The position numbers and the translations under genes were made by a program. Shown one piece after another: positions 25,666 through 35,416 of a stretch of 64,000 bases of DNA; positions within the stretch are counted from its first letter, which is position 1, and every line of letters begins with the position of its first letter. Below the pieces are notes generated by a model. The model was not told where the DNA came from and did no database searches. It saw only the letters and a list, made by a program, of their open reading frames with translations. This DNA comes from Treponema sp. (GTDB lineage: Bacteria > Spirochaetota > Spirochaetia > Treponematales > Treponemataceae): the NCBI GenBank assembly GCA_024699235.1, contig JAILPY010000107.1:1-64000 (forward strand). The letters are read 5' to 3'.

Positions 25666-26483
25666 TTGATTTTTTTGTAGAAATGTTTTCTTTTCCTTTC
25701 ATGGTACGTGCGTTTGTCGTTGGAACTTTGATAGCTTTGTGTTCTTCCCTATTAGGCGTCAGTCTCGTGTTAAAGCGTTATTCAATGATTGGCGATGGAT
25801 TGAGTCATGTCGGATTTGGTGCAATTGCCGTGGCAAAAGTCTTAAATCTTGATCCTCTGACAGCGTGTATTCCTGTGGTTACAGCAAGTTCAATACTTCT
25901 TTTATGGTTGAAGTCTTCAAGTAAAATAAAGGGAGATGCCGCTACAGCTTTGATTTCTACGGCGGCTCTTGCCATGGGTGTTATGGTTATTTCTGTTACT
26001 ACAGGAATGAATACAGATGTTTTTAACTACCTTTTCGGCAGTATTTTAAGTATGAGTATAACTGATGTCTATTTAAGCCTTGGTATTTCAATATCAGTGA
26101 TAGTGATATTCATATTATTCTACAACAGAATCTTTGCAGTAACATTTGATGAAACCTTTGCGGCTGCTACTGGTACAAATATAAAAGTATTTAACCTTTT
26201 GATTGCAATTCTTACATCCCTTGTAATTGTTGTTGGAATGAGGATGATCGGAGCATTGCTGATATCCAGTCTGCTTGTTGTACCTTCTTTAGGTGCAATG
26301 AGAATATGTAAGAAATTTAAGAATGTTGTAATTTTAAGCGCTGTAATAAGCGTGCTTTGTCTTTGGTGTGGACTTATTGTTTCTTATCAGGCAGAATTCC
26401 CTACAGGCGCAAGCATTGTCTGCTGTGATTTGCTTGTATTTTCTGTTTTGACAATAATCAGTAAGCTTCGTTCTGCCCGTTAG
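25662..26483 (+). CDS. znuB: Zinc ABC transporter permease ZnuB
   Basis: A 273-residue inner-membrane permease of the ABC-3 family with about eight helices. Family landmarks are FVVGTLIALCSSLLGVSLVLKRYSMIGDGLSHVGFGAIAV near the N terminus and VVGMRMIGALLISSLLVVPSLGAMRI in the second half. The GTG start overlaps znuC. It closes the zur operon; the 234-base gap that follows holds only weak hairpins. Confidence 0.94.
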   Translation: MIDFFVEMFSFPFMVRAFVVGTLIALCSSLLGVSLVLKRYSMIGDGLSHVGFGAIAVAKVLNLDPLTACIPVVTASSILLLWLKSSSKIKGDAATALISTAALAMGVMVISVTTGMNTDVFNYLFGSILSMSITDVYLSLGISISVIVIFILFYNRIFAVTFDETFAAATGTNIKVFNLLIAILTSLVIVVGMRMIGALLISSLLVVPSLGAMRICKKFKNVVILSAVISVLCLWCGLIVSYQAEFPTGASIVCCDLLVFSVLTIISKLRSAR

Positions 26484-26717
26484 TTTTTTAATATTTATCA
26501 TTTTTTCTCCGAAACTCACTAAAATTCCGTGCGTAGCACTCTTGTGCCGCATTTTGCCATCGTGTAAACTTCTATCATTAATAAGAGATCTTATTTAGTG
26601 TAAATTCTTTGGTGAGCAGATGCATACTGAAGTTTAGTATGTACTTACTCTTGTATTCCGGTATTTATCGTTTAATTATTGCATAAATATCTTATTATAA
26701 AGTGTTTTGAGGTTTTT

Positions 26718-27119
26718 ATGAATGTTTTCAAAAAAGCTTTTGCTGTGTTTTTTATGATTGTACTTACTGATTTCGCTTTTGCAAAGGATGGTTCTGTTAT
26801 TTCTGGAAGTGAAGATGATCCTTTTAGAAAAACTGTTTGGGAATATCAAAATTCTCAGGTTATAAGTTTTTTTGAAGATGGTACTCTTATATGTGATTCT
26901 GTAAAGACTTCTTATAAGGTGAAAAAAAATGGAAATTTTTATATGGCTACTTGCAGGCTTGGATTGACAAAATTTACATTTTTTATTGAAGACTTTTATG
27001 CAACTTCCGTTAACTGCAAATCTGTCGTTTGTAATTGTATGCTGACAAAAAAAGAAGTTAAGGAAAACTCTTTTATTGCAATGGACTGTACAAAACGGTA
27101 TACTAACCCCTATGAGTGA
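26718..27119 (+). CDS. Small exported protein of unknown function
   Basis: A 133-residue protein with a clear signal peptide ([22 protein letters not shown], cut before KDG). The mature 111 residues are predicted beta-rich ([35 protein letters not shown]), with six cysteines, an even number that could form disulfides in the periplasm. The ATG at 26718 is chosen because GAGG lies at 26709-26712 and yields the clean signal peptide; an upstream start is possible. Its end overlaps the start of ychJ by eight bases. I do not recognise the family. Confidence 0.7.
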   Translation: MNVFKKAFAVFFMIVLTDFAFAKDGSVISGSEDDPFRKTVWEYQNSQVISFFEDGTLICDSVKTSYKVKKNGNFYMATCRLGLTKFTFFIEDFYATSVNCKSVVCNCMLTKKEVKENSFIAMDCTKRYTNPYE

Positions 27120-27621
27120 ACAGAATAACGATTTATGTCCGTGCGGCAGCGGCAAAAAATATTCAGACTGCTGCGAACTTTATATCAAGGGAACTCAAAA
27201 AGCTCCTAATCCAGAGGCACTTATGCGTGCCCGCTATACAGCTTATGTAAAGCATGAAATTGATTTCATAATTAATACCTGCGAAAAAGGTGAAAAAATT
27301 GCAGAAATAGACCGTAAGGCTACAGAAGACTGGAGTAATTCCAGTACATGGCATGGTCTTAAGATCCTTAATGTTGAAAAGGGCGGTCCAGATGATACTG
27401 AGGGTATTGTCGAATTCGAGGCAACATATACGCAGAAAGGTATCCGTGATGTCCATCACGAAATTGGAGGGTTCCGAAAGATAGACGGTGAATGGCTTTA
27501 TACAGAAGGCTATATTAAGCCAATGACAGTTATACGTGAAGGCCGTAAGGTTGGACGCAATGAGCCTTGTCCATGTGGCAGCGGCAAAAAGTATAAAAAT
27601 TGCTGTGGAAAGAACGCATAA
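27112..27621 (+). CDS. YchJ-family protein with two SEC-C zinc motifs
   Basis: A 169-residue protein of the YchJ/UPF0225 group. It has a SEC-C motif at each end: [13 protein letters not shown] (residues 9-21) and [13 protein letters not shown] near the C terminus, each a zinc-binding Cys cluster like the SecA tail. Between them is the NTF2-like domain with [20 protein letters not shown] and a [12 protein letters not shown] strand. The ATG at 27112 fits the family start and overlaps the previous gene by eight bases, implying translational coupling. Function is not settled; ribosome or SecB contact is suggested for SEC-C motifs. Confidence 0.9.
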   Translation: MSEQNNDLCPCGSGKKYSDCCELYIKGTQKAPNPEALMRARYTAYVKHEIDFIINTCEKGEKIAEIDRKATEDWSNSSTWHGLKILNVEKGGPDDTEGIVEFEATYTQKGIRDVHHEIGGFRKIDGEWLYTEGYIKPMTVIREGRKVGRNEPCPCGSGKKYKNCCGKNA

Positions 27622-27628
27622 TATTTTA

Positions 27629-28432
27629 ATGGTTCAGAATATATATACAGGCTTTCATGCTGTAGAAGAAAAAGTGCGCCGTTATGCTGATGAAGCATTG
27701 CATGCAAAGAAAACTCATGACGGTACTCTGAAAATCTATTATTCAAAGCCTGGTCCTCGCATTAAGAAAATTATTTCTATGGCAAGAGAAGCAGGAATCA
27801 TTGTGGTGGAGACTGATGATGATGCTTTGGGGAAGATGGTGGTCTCGCTTCCTAAAGAAGTTCGTGATCATCGTGGAATAGTCCTTGTTGCCGAAGAGTT
27901 GCAGGAGAAGGCCAAGAATCTTGTTCAGCTTGACCAATGGCTTTCTTCATGCCCTGAAACTGCTACTGTAGTTATGCTTGACAGTGTGACTGATCCCCAT
28001 AATGTAGGTGCGATACTTCGCTCCTGTGACCAGTTTGGAGCATCTCTTCTTATTTTGCCGGAACGGAGAGGAGCTTCTGATGTTCAGGATAATGAGATTA
28101 TTGCCCGTACCAGTGCAGGCGCCAGTGCATATATTCCTACAGCAGTAGTTACTAATTTGGTAAGGGCGGCAGAAATGCTTAAGCAGTCCGGATTTTGGAT
28201 TTATGGTGCTGATGCAGACGGATCTCCATTGCAGAATACGGATTTTGACAAGAAAACTTGCATTGTTATGGGAAGTGAAGGCAGCGGTATTTCTAGGTTA
28301 CTTTCAAAAAATTGTGATACGGTTGTCTCAATTCCTACATGCGGTAAAATTGACAGCTTGAACGTTTCCGTGGCAGCAGGAGTGCTTTTGTATGAACGGT
28401 ACAGGCAGGTTCTTGCAAATACAACTCATTGA
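27629..28432 (+). CDS. SpoU/TrmH-family RNA 2-prime-O-methyltransferase (RlmB-like)
   Basis: A 267-residue SPOUT methyltransferase, most like RlmB, which methylates the 2 prime hydroxyl of G2251 in 23S rRNA. The N-terminal 95 residues form the substrate-binding domain (GFHAVEEKVRRYADEAL) and the catalytic knot has the three motifs: LDSVTDPHNVGAILRSCDQFGAS, IVMGSEGSGISRL and IPTCGKIDSLNVSVAAGVLLYE. The ATG at 27629, seven bases after the ychJ stop, gives the family-sized protein. No strong ribosome site is present. It probably belongs to the ychJ transcript. Confidence 0.9.
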   Translation: MVQNIYTGFHAVEEKVRRYADEALHAKKTHDGTLKIYYSKPGPRIKKIISMAREAGIIVVETDDDALGKMVVSLPKEVRDHRGIVLVAEELQEKAKNLVQLDQWLSSCPETATVVMLDSVTDPHNVGAILRSCDQFGASLLILPERRGASDVQDNEIIARTSAGASAYIPTAVVTNLVRAAEMLKQSGFWIYGADADGSPLQNTDFDKKTCIVMGSEGSGISRLLSKNCDTVVSIPTCGKIDSLNVSVAAGVLLYERYRQVLANTTH

Positions 28433-28457
28433 CTAGAATAAAATTAGACTGTACTAT
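28429..28457 (+). promoter_or_regulatory. Promoter of ptsI, predicted leaderless
   Basis: TTGACT (28429-28434, overlapping the stop codon of the previous gene) and TACTAT (28452-28457) are spaced by 17 bases; an alternative TATAAT overlaps at 28455-28460. Start seven bases downstream would coincide with the A of the ptsI ATG at 28464. Confidence 0.65.
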
Positions 28458-28463
28458 AATAGA

Positions 28464-30182
28464 ATGAACGTAGTACTGGGTTTGTCAGCCTCAAATGGAA
28501 TTGGTATAGGAAAAGCATTTGTTCTTCCTGAAATACAAGAAAAAATCATTCCTAAAGAAAAGATAACATCTGACCAGCTTGCAGAGGGCTGGGACAGATT
28601 CAATTCAGCCTGCAGTTCTGTACAATCTATAATTGACAAGCAGCTTCAAAACTTACCTAAAGATAACCTTCAGAAGATTATCTTTGAGACATATCAGCTT
28701 ATGCTGGCAGATCCTGTCTTTATACAGGAAGTGCATGATTCTTATACGGAAGAATTATATAATATTGAATATATACTAGACAAGAAAGTTGACCAATATG
28801 CAGAGCGGTTAAGAAACAGTGGCAATGATTATCTGGCTGAACGTTCTAAAGATATTGAAGACGTCTTTGGCAAAGTCATGGATATCCTTCTTGATTATCA
28901 TCCTTTCAATATAGAAGAGGTTCCTGACGGTGCTGTCATTGTTGCAAAAGCAATGCGGACTAGCGATACTGTTATCTTGAGTAAGAGAAAGATAGCCGGT
29001 TTTGCCTTAACTGAAGGCGGCGTTTCAAGTCATGTTGCAATCCTTGCAAAAAGTTACGGTATTCCAGCTGTAGTTGGGCTGGACGATATTCAGAATCAGG
29101 TCAAGACTGGTGAACCTATAATAGTAGATGGAAAACGGGGTGAAATAATATTAAATCCTGATGAAAGTTCTATTACTGAATACCGAATAAAAATTGAAGA
29201 CGACAGGAAATACCGAGAACAGTTGCTTCAATTTAGGACAAAGCCTGCACTGACAAAGGACGGAACAGAATTTAAGCTTTATGCAAATATAGGTACTATA
29301 GAAGAGGCTAAGATTGCCCTTGACGAAGGTGCTGACGGCATAGGATTGTTTAGGACAGAGTTTCTTTTTATGGATGCAATCCAGCACCAGTCTTCAGAAT
29401 CTGCTGGACCTTTTTCTAATTCTGTCAGTGAAGAAACTCAGTTTGAAGCTTATAAAGAAGTTTTGCAGATGATGGGGGATAAGCCTGTCACGATAAGGAC
29501 TTTGGATGTTGGTGGCGATAAGCTTTTGAATTTTAAAGAAATACCTGCCATTCAGGAAAAAAATCCTTTGATGGGCCTTAGAGCTATCAGGCTTTCAATG
29601 TTCTATCCTCAGATTTTCCGTACGCAGCTCCGTGCTTTGTATAGGGCAAGCGTATATGGTAACCTCCGTATTATGATTCCTCTTATTACAGATGTTTCTC
29701 AAGTTGAAACCGTGCGCGGTATTGCAGAAGGCGTAAGGATCAGCATGAAGGAAGAAAAAATTCCTTTTAAGGATGTTCCTATTGGCATAATGGTAGAAAC
29801 TGCAGCAGCTGCCATCTGTTCTGATTGCCTTGCAAAGAGAAGTGATTTCTTTTCGCTAGGAACAAATGACCTTACGCAATATACTTTGTGCGTAGACCGT
29901 GAAAATCCTGCAGTCGCTCCTCTGTATAATGAATTTAATCTTGCGGTTGTCCGTCTGATTCGGTCTACAGTAGAAAATGCGAGACTTAATAATATACCAG
30001 TTTCTGTTTGTGGGGAGATGGCAGGAAGAAAAGAAACTGCTATGATTCTTGCTGGTTTTGGTCTTCGTAATTTAAGCATGACTCCAAAGCAAATTCCCAT
30101 TATAAAAGAGACCCTTTCCAGGTTCACAATAAAAGAACTGGAAAATATTTCCATGGAAACAATTTCAATTACTACTATCTAG
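28464..30182 (+). CDS. ptsI: PTS Enzyme I (phosphoenolpyruvate-protein phosphotransferase)
   Basis: A 572-residue cytoplasmic Enzyme I, which moves phosphate from phosphoenolpyruvate to HPr. The N-terminal HPr-binding and phosphohistidine domains contain the active-site His190 in GGVSSHVAIL; the PEP-binding barrel contains GIGLFRTEFLFM, TIRTLDVGGDK, GLRAIRLS, IMVETAAAA and the closing SLGTNDLTQYTLCVDREN. Length is standard. It is not next to ptsH or any Enzyme II gene here, so it could feed a sugar PTS or a regulatory PTS whose other parts are elsewhere. No ribosome site precedes the ATG. The der gene follows after 12 bases. Confidence 0.96.
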   Translation: MNVVLGLSASNGIGIGKAFVLPEIQEKIIPKEKITSDQLAEGWDRFNSACSSVQSIIDKQLQNLPKDNLQKIIFETYQLMLADPVFIQEVHDSYTEELYNIEYILDKKVDQYAERLRNSGNDYLAERSKDIEDVFGKVMDILLDYHPFNIEEVPDGAVIVAKAMRTSDTVILSKRKIAGFALTEGGVSSHVAILAKSYGIPAVVGLDDIQNQVKTGEPIIVDGKRGEIILNPDESSITEYRIKIEDDRKYREQLLQFRTKPALTKDGTEFKLYANIGTIEEAKIALDEGADGIGLFRTEFLFMDAIQHQSSESAGPFSNSVSEETQFEAYKEVLQMMGDKPVTIRTLDVGGDKLLNFKEIPAIQEKNPLMGLRAIRLSMFYPQIFRTQLRALYRASVYGNLRIMIPLITDVSQVETVRGIAEGVRISMKEEKIPFKDVPIGIMVETAAAAICSDCLAKRSDFFSLGTNDLTQYTLCVDRENPAVAPLYNEFNLAVVRLIRSTVENARLNNIPVSVCGEMAGRKETAMILAGFGLRNLSMTPKQIPIIKETLSRFTIKELENISMETISITTI

Positions 30183-30194
30183 GAGTAAAACATA

Positions 30195-31691
30195 ATGAAG
30201 AAAAAGAAACCGGATTTTTCTAAGCCAAAGCCTGTAAAGCCGGCGGAAGGTGAAGTTTCCGAAGAAAAAAAAGAAGAAGTAAAAGAAGGTTCTTCTCAGC
30301 AGTTTTATTCCGATAAAATATATTTTAATCTTCCTCTCATTGTTATTGCAGGGCGTCCTAATGTTGGCAAGTCCTCTTTATTTAATGCTCTTACACATAC
30401 AAAGAGAGCAATTACAGATCCTACGCCAGGAGTAACCAGAGATCCAGTTGAGGGAACTTGCTTTATAGCAGGAAAACCTGTGCATCTTGTTGATACTGGA
30501 GGCTATAAGCTGACACGTGACTATATGTCCCGTGAAAGTGAAATGGATGATTTGGTCGTTGAAAAAACTATAGAAATGGTCCGTAAGGCTGATAAAATTC
30601 TGCTTTTGCTTGATGCAACTGAAATTACTGCAGAAGATGAAGAATTGATTGTACAGATGCGTCCTTACTGGGATAAGATTATTGGGGCTGTAAACAAAAC
30701 TGAGGGCGGTAAAAATGAGGATCTTGCATTCAATTACATGAAGTATGGCTTTAAGGACCTTGTCTTTATTTCTGCGACACATGGAGATAATCTTCCTGCT
30801 CTTTCGCAGGCTTTAATAGAGGGCATTGATTTTTCAAGAGTTACTGAAGGCAGTGAAGAGGATATTCCCTTAAGAATTGCCATTCTCGGTAAGCCAAATA
30901 CTGGAAAATCTACATTGAGTAATGCCCTTACCCATACACAGGCTTCTATTGTCAGTGATTATGCCGGTACAACTCGTGATGTTGTAGAAGGCAGTTTCCG
31001 CTATAACGGAAAAGATATACAGATTCTGGATACAGCAGGTATTCGTAGGAAAAAGAAAGTCTCAGAAAACGTTGAATATTATTCCGTAAACAGAGCCATA
31101 AAAACTTTGGATGAATGTGACATCATGTTCCTGATGATGGATGCAAAGGATGGACTTACGGAGCAGGATAAAAAAATAACTTCGCTTGCATATGAGAGAG
31201 GCAGGGGCATTATTTTTATTCTGAATAAATGGGATACTGTTGAAGATGGCAGCCATAAAGCATTTAAGCAGGTTGAAGAATATATTCATAATATGTTTGG
31301 ACACATGAAATGGGCTCCTATTGTTGCAATAAGTGCCAAGAATGAAGACGGCATAAAAAATCTTATGGATACAGCTCTTCGTTTGTATGAGCAGTTAAAC
31401 AGAAAGATTGATACAGCTGCCATTAATCTTGCTTTAAAAGACTGGTTATTTAAGTATCCACCTCCTGCAACAAAAGCCATTCATTTTAAAGTCCGTTATA
31501 TAACTCAGGTAAGTTCTAATCCTGTAAAATTTCTTATATTTGCGACTAGGCCTGATAATGTTCCTGAAAGTTACGTTACCTATTTAAAGAATAGGGTAAG
31601 GGAAGACTTGGGGTTCGATCAGATTCCGATTCAAATAGAAATGAAAGCAAGCCGACAGAAGTGGCAGGACAGACCAGAGGTTAATGGCTAA
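30195..31691 (+). CDS. der: Ribosome-assembly GTPase Der (EngA)
   Basis: A 498-residue double GTPase for 50S subunit maturation. Residues 1-42 are a Lys/Glu/Pro-rich extension that most Der proteins lack. The first G domain has GRPNVGKSS (53-61), DTGG in G3 and a NKTE G4; the second has GKPNTGKST near residue 230, LDTAG and NKWD. A C-terminal KH-like domain (from about residue 405) ends with VREDLGFDQIPIQIEMKASRQKW. It is 12 bases behind ptsI and overlaps the MerR gene by eight bases. The N-terminal G4 NKTE is a variant of the NKxD motif. Confidence 0.95.
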   Translation: MKKKKPDFSKPKPVKPAEGEVSEEKKEEVKEGSSQQFYSDKIYFNLPLIVIAGRPNVGKSSLFNALTHTKRAITDPTPGVTRDPVEGTCFIAGKPVHLVDTGGYKLTRDYMSRESEMDDLVVEKTIEMVRKADKILLLLDATEITAEDEELIVQMRPYWDKIIGAVNKTEGGKNEDLAFNYMKYGFKDLVFISATHGDNLPALSQALIEGIDFSRVTEGSEEDIPLRIAILGKPNTGKSTLSNALTHTQASIVSDYAGTTRDVVEGSFRYNGKDIQILDTAGIRRKKKVSENVEYYSVNRAIKTLDECDIMFLMMDAKDGLTEQDKKITSLAYERGRGIIFILNKWDTVEDGSHKAFKQVEEYIHNMFGHMKWAPIVAISAKNEDGIKNLMDTALRLYEQLNRKIDTAAINLALKDWLFKYPPPATKAIHFKVRYITQVSSNPVKFLIFATRPDNVPESYVTYLKNRVREDLGFDQIPIQIEMKASRQKWQDRPEVNG

Positions 31692-32046
31692 ATATCTTAT
31701 TGGAGAAGTCGAAAAAATAACTGGAGTTAAGGCTCACGTACTTCGTCATTGGGAGTCCGTTATTCCTGGATTTTCTCCAAAAAAGGACTATCGCGGTAAA
31801 CGCATATACTCTCAGCGTGAACTTGAACTGATTATGAGATTTAAGCATTTGGTTCAAACACAGGGAATGAGTATTCATGATGCAAAAAAGCAGATAATTC
31901 TTGATGCCCAGGTGAGGGAGGCTGAATTAGTGGCACTGTCGGCCCTTCACGATATTCGTTCTGAGCTAACAACTCTTTATCAGATGCTAAAGAAGACTGG
32001 AGAAAACTATGCAAAATCAGAAGACGGACACAAAAATAGAACTTAA
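31684..32046 (+). CDS. MerR-family transcriptional regulator
   Basis: A 120-residue DNA-binding protein whose first 70 residues are a MerR winged helix: YLIGEVEKITGVKAHVLRHWESVIPGFSPKKDYRGKRIYSQRELELIMRFKHLVQTQGMSI. The remaining 50 residues are a helix for dimerisation; there is no cysteine or other effector site, so the signal it senses is not clear. Its start overlaps der by eight bases and its end overlaps the Rsm22-like gene by 38 bases. Confidence 0.9.
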   Translation: MAKYLIGEVEKITGVKAHVLRHWESVIPGFSPKKDYRGKRIYSQRELELIMRFKHLVQTQGMSIHDAKKQIILDAQVREAELVALSALHDIRSELTTLYQMLKKTGENYAKSEDGHKNRT

Positions 32047-33388
32047 ATGGTATGAAAAAAAACAGGGAGTAAAATTTTCCCAGAAAAAAAAGAAGGTAGA
32101 AGGCAAGCAGATTCGGAAGGAAAAGCGTGCTATGGAATCAGAAATCAATAAAGATCCTGCATCCGAAAAAACTTTCAAATCTGGTGATTCAAAAAATGTA
32201 CGGCATGCAGTTGAAGCTGATGTCATTTCTTCTGTTTTTAATCCTTCTCTGCTTCCTAAGGATTGCCTTCCAATTATAACAAAATTTGGCTCTCTGGTAG
32301 ATTCTATCTTTCCTATAAATTCAAAGCAGAAAGTGATGCTGTCGGAACAAATAAGGGAACTTAGTCATAATCTTACTGATGAAAGGCAGGACAGACGCTT
32401 AGGGTATATGAATCAGGTAACTACAACTAGTGCATATAATCACTATTATTTGTGGTGGAATATCATACGCCTGACACGATTGTTTGCAAATCTCCAGACT
32501 TCCTTTTTTAGTACAGTTTCAGATAACAGTATATGCCTTGATATTGGATCAGGTCCTTTGACTGTTCCTATTGCTCTGTTCCTTGCTTGCCCTGAATTAC
32601 GTAAGAAAAAACTCGTATGGTACTGTATGGATATTTCATCCCAGATTCTTGCTTCTGGGGAAGACATATTCCTTTCTGTAGCTGCAAAACTTGAATGTGA
32701 GCCTTGGAAAATTATTCGTGTTAAAGGGGAATTTGGTACTGCAATTAAGGAAAAAGTCGATTTAGTTACTGCTGCAAATGTATTTAATGAAATAGTTCAG
32801 GATTCTGATATGCCTCCTGACTATCTTGCCAAAAAATACAGTACAGATTTGCTTTCATATGTCAATAAAAATAATGCTAATGCAAAGGTTCTTGTTATTG
32901 AGCCAGGCGTACCTTCGTGTGCCCGTTTTCTGAGTCTTTTGCGTGATGCCCTTATGCGTAATTATTTTATGCCTTGCAGTCCATGTCCTCATACGGCAGA
33001 ATGTCCTATGAGCGGTAAGAGAGGCGGAAAATGGTGTAATTATGCATTTTCTACTGAAGATGCTCCACGGGATTTAAAGAAGTTGTCTGAAAGTGCAAGT
33101 CTTGCAAAAGAACGGGCTGTCCTTTCATTTATAGCTGCTGAGAAAAATGAATCAGGCCAAGATGATAGCTTTAAGGAAAGCGGCGGAGTTCTGAAATTCA
33201 GGATTGCAAGCGATGAAATTCGCTTGCCTGGCAACAGGACTGGATATTATGCCTGCTCAGAAAAAGGGTTGCTGCTTGTTGTTGCTAAGAAGAAGTATTT
33301 TTCAGGTGAGTTACTTTCTATCCCTATGCCAAACAGTCTGACACGGATGGATAGAAAGTCAGGTGCAAGAGTTATTGAAATAATTTAG
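32009..33388 (+). CDS. Rsm22/METTL17-like protein with Fe-S cysteines
   Basis: A 459-residue protein resembling the Rsm22 family (PF09243), known best from mitochondria, where Rsm22/METTL17 binds the small ribosomal subunit and a 4Fe-4S cluster. After a lysine-rich head (residues 1-60) comes a helical region and a Rossmann methyltransferase domain with LDIGSGPLTVPIALF (177-191) and AANVFNEIVQD (255-265). The cluster motif is Cys323, Cys326, Cys332 and Cys343 (PCSPCPHTAECPMSG then WCNY). GGAGA precedes the ATG. It follows der and a MerR gene with overlaps, so a role in ribosome assembly fits. Its 3 prime end overlaps the convergent ligase gene by 17 bases. Confidence 0.85.
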   Translation: MQNQKTDTKIELKWYEKKQGVKFSQKKKKVEGKQIRKEKRAMESEINKDPASEKTFKSGDSKNVRHAVEADVISSVFNPSLLPKDCLPIITKFGSLVDSIFPINSKQKVMLSEQIRELSHNLTDERQDRRLGYMNQVTTTSAYNHYYLWWNIIRLTRLFANLQTSFFSTVSDNSICLDIGSGPLTVPIALFLACPELRKKKLVWYCMDISSQILASGEDIFLSVAAKLECEPWKIIRVKGEFGTAIKEKVDLVTAANVFNEIVQDSDMPPDYLAKKYSTDLLSYVNKNNANAKVLVIEPGVPSCARFLSLLRDALMRNYFMPCSPCPHTAECPMSGKRGGKWCNYAFSTEDAPRDLKKLSESASLAKERAVLSFIAAEKNESGQDDSFKESGGVLKFRIASDEIRLPGNRTGYYACSEKGLLLVVAKKKYFSGELLSIPMPNSLTRMDRKSGARVIEII

Positions 33389-35300
33389 CTATCTTTGTTT
33401 TATACAGGTCATGCACTCTGTATCGCATAAGTTCCTGCTTGCCTGATAATTCAACGCCTACTTCAAAAGGTTTTGTAATTATTTCAAGTGTGTTAATCTT
33501 TTCAAAAGACTTAAAGCCTGTTTTTGCATTGACAAGCTGATCTACTTCCTGCTTAAGAAGTTTTCGGATAGGCTCGCTTTCTGCAAGCTGCTCATAGGTG
33601 TCAAATGAAATGCTGTTTTCTTTAGCGTAAGCTTCGATTTCTTCCTTGCTAGGCATTACAAGAACTCCAAGATACCTTTGGTCAATTCCTTTTTCATTTG
33701 TTCCGATTACTATACTGGCTGCAATATATGGAGAAGAATTGATTGCATTTTCTATTGGAAGAGGTTCAATGTTTTCTCCTCCCATAAGAACGATTGTATC
33801 CTTCTTTCTTCCTCTAAGCTGAATTTCATTATCTACTGTAAATACTGCAAGGTCTCCTGTGTCTAGCCACCCGTCAGAAGTCATTACCTTTTCTGTAAGG
33901 TCTGGCTTTTTATAGTAGCCTTTCATTACTGTTTCACCTTTTATCTGCAGGCTTCCCTTCTGGCCCACGCCTAGGATAATTCCGTCTTGGTCAACAATTC
34001 TTGCATTTACTCCACGCAGAGGGGTTCCTACTGTATGCATTACGGGGCAGGCTATTGGTCTTACTCCAATGATTGGAGAAGTTTCTGTTAAACCGTATCC
34101 CTCTACTATATTAACGCCTACTGCCCAAAAAAATTTATCTATATATGCAGGGTAAGCTCCGCCTCCAGCAATTCCTGCACGGAAATTCTTTCCGAGCATT
34201 GCCCGCAGCTTTCTAAATACAATTAAGTTCCCAAGCATTTTTATAGGATAAAGGAGTATCCATGGCAGAACAAGGACAGGCCACCAAAATCCAAGGTAGT
34301 CGTGACCGAAGCGAGCTGTTTTTCTTCTTAATTTTCTGTCTATCGCACACCAAAGTTCTGCTTCTGCAACAAAAAACCTGAATAGTGCATATACTGTACC
34401 GCCTGTTTTACGCATCTTTCTCCAGATTCCGTCGTATACTGCTTCCCATACTCTAGGAACTGCAGGTAAAAGTACTGGATTAAGGCTTTTTAAGTCTGCG
34501 AGGAGAACGCTTCCGATTGGTTTGCTGTAACATATAGTTCCTGCCTGACACATAATGACGTACTCTACTTCTCGCTGATATACATGCCATACGGGCAGAA
34601 CGCACAAAGCTCTTTCTCCTGGATTAATAAAGATTCTTTCTACAAGTTCATCAAGCTGTGTAATGAAATTTCCATGAGAAATCATGACACCTTTAGGAGT
34701 TCCTGTTGTTCCGCTTGTAAAAATGATTGTTGCAAGGTCATCCCAATCACCCTTCTCCATTTCATTTTCAACGGCATCAATGTTAAGCTTTCTCCATTCA
34801 TGGCCTTTTTTTAGCAGCTCGCTGAAAGAAAACAGGCTGACATTCATGGATTTAGCCCTATCCTGTTCTTCTTCTTCAATAGAGTCAAATGCTATGATTG
34901 CTTTTACTGTAGGAAGGCTGTCTTTTATATTAAGGATTTTTTTTACCTGTGTATTGTTTTCTGCAATGACTAATGTACACTCTGCAAATGAAAGTATGAA
35001 GGATAGGTCTTTTTCTGTTGCATCGCATCCTCTAGGTACGTCAACAGCTCCTATTGCCAAAAGTCCTACATCTGCCTGTTCCCATTCTTTTCTGTTATCT
35101 GCAATTAAACCAATTCTGTCACCGCGCTTTACGCCTAAATCTAATAAAGATGCCCCAAAATCTAATGCATACTGAAACATGTCGTGATAATTAACTTCCG
35201 TAATTTCACCTTTTTTTGTATGAGACAATTGGGCAATTGTTTCAGGGTGCTTCTGAGCTATGCTTCTTAACAGTTTTGGTATGGTCCGTTCAAAATTCAT
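33372..35300 (-). CDS. Long-chain fatty acid CoA ligase (AMP-binding enzyme)
   Basis: A 642-residue acyl-activating enzyme. The AMP-binding motif is IIFTSGTTGTPKGVMISHGN (about residues 197-216), the substrate-selecting region holds VEGYGLTETSPIIGV, and the hinge motif is GWLDTGDLAVF followed by LRGRKKDTIVLMGGENIEP. It should make acyl-CoA from a fatty acid and ATP for lipid synthesis or turnover. Two hydrophobic stretches around residues 330-360 (YLGFWWPVLVLPWILLYPIKMLG) suggest membrane attachment. The ATG at 35300 is chosen because AAGGTGG lies five bases upstream. A second related gene lies at 52.7-54.5 kb. Confidence 0.92.
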   Translation of the reverse strand: MNFERTIPKLLRSIAQKHPETIAQLSHTKKGEITEVNYHDMFQYALDFGASLLDLGVKRGDRIGLIADNRKEWEQADVGLLAIGAVDVPRGCDATEKDLSFILSFAECTLVIAENNTQVKKILNIKDSLPTVKAIIAFDSIEEEEQDRAKSMNVSLFSFSELLKKGHEWRKLNIDAVENEMEKGDWDDLATIIFTSGTTGTPKGVMISHGNFITQLDELVERIFINPGERALCVLPVWHVYQREVEYVIMCQAGTICYSKPIGSVLLADLKSLNPVLLPAVPRVWEAVYDGIWRKMRKTGGTVYALFRFFVAEAELWCAIDRKLRRKTARFGHDYLGFWWPVLVLPWILLYPIKMLGNLIVFRKLRAMLGKNFRAGIAGGGAYPAYIDKFFWAVGVNIVEGYGLTETSPIIGVRPIACPVMHTVGTPLRGVNARIVDQDGIILGVGQKGSLQIKGETVMKGYYKKPDLTEKVMTSDGWLDTGDLAVFTVDNEIQLRGRKKDTIVLMGGENIEPLPIENAINSSPYIAASIVIGTNEKGIDQRYLGVLVMPSKEEIEAYAKENSISFDTYEQLAESEPIRKLLKQEVDQLVNAKTGFKSFEKINTLEIITKPFEVGVELSGKQELMRYRVHDLYKTKIAKLFQ

Positions 35301-35359
35301 TACATCCACCTTGGGCTTAAAGAACCGTAAAATGACAAAAATATGATTTTTGTAAAGTT

Positions 35360-35389
35360 ATTATATACGGAATAAGAAAAAAAATTCAA
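35360..35389 (-). promoter_or_regulatory. Promoter of the acyl-CoA ligase gene
   Basis: On the minus strand TTGAAT (35389-35384) and a perfect TATAAT (35365-35360) are spaced by 18 bases, placing the start about 53 bases ahead of the ligase ATG. Confidence 0.7.
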
Positions 35390-35416
35390 CTATATTTTAT
35401 ATAATGCTTCTTCGTT

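Noticed and set aside
26484-26717. Terminator or small gene after znuB
   Set aside because: Only a short GTGC-GTA-GCAC hairpin with no T run; no ORF with a ribosome site.
27536-27628. Upstream extension of the RlmB-like gene
   Set aside because: It overlaps ychJ in another frame and adds no family sequence; ATG 27629 is preferred.
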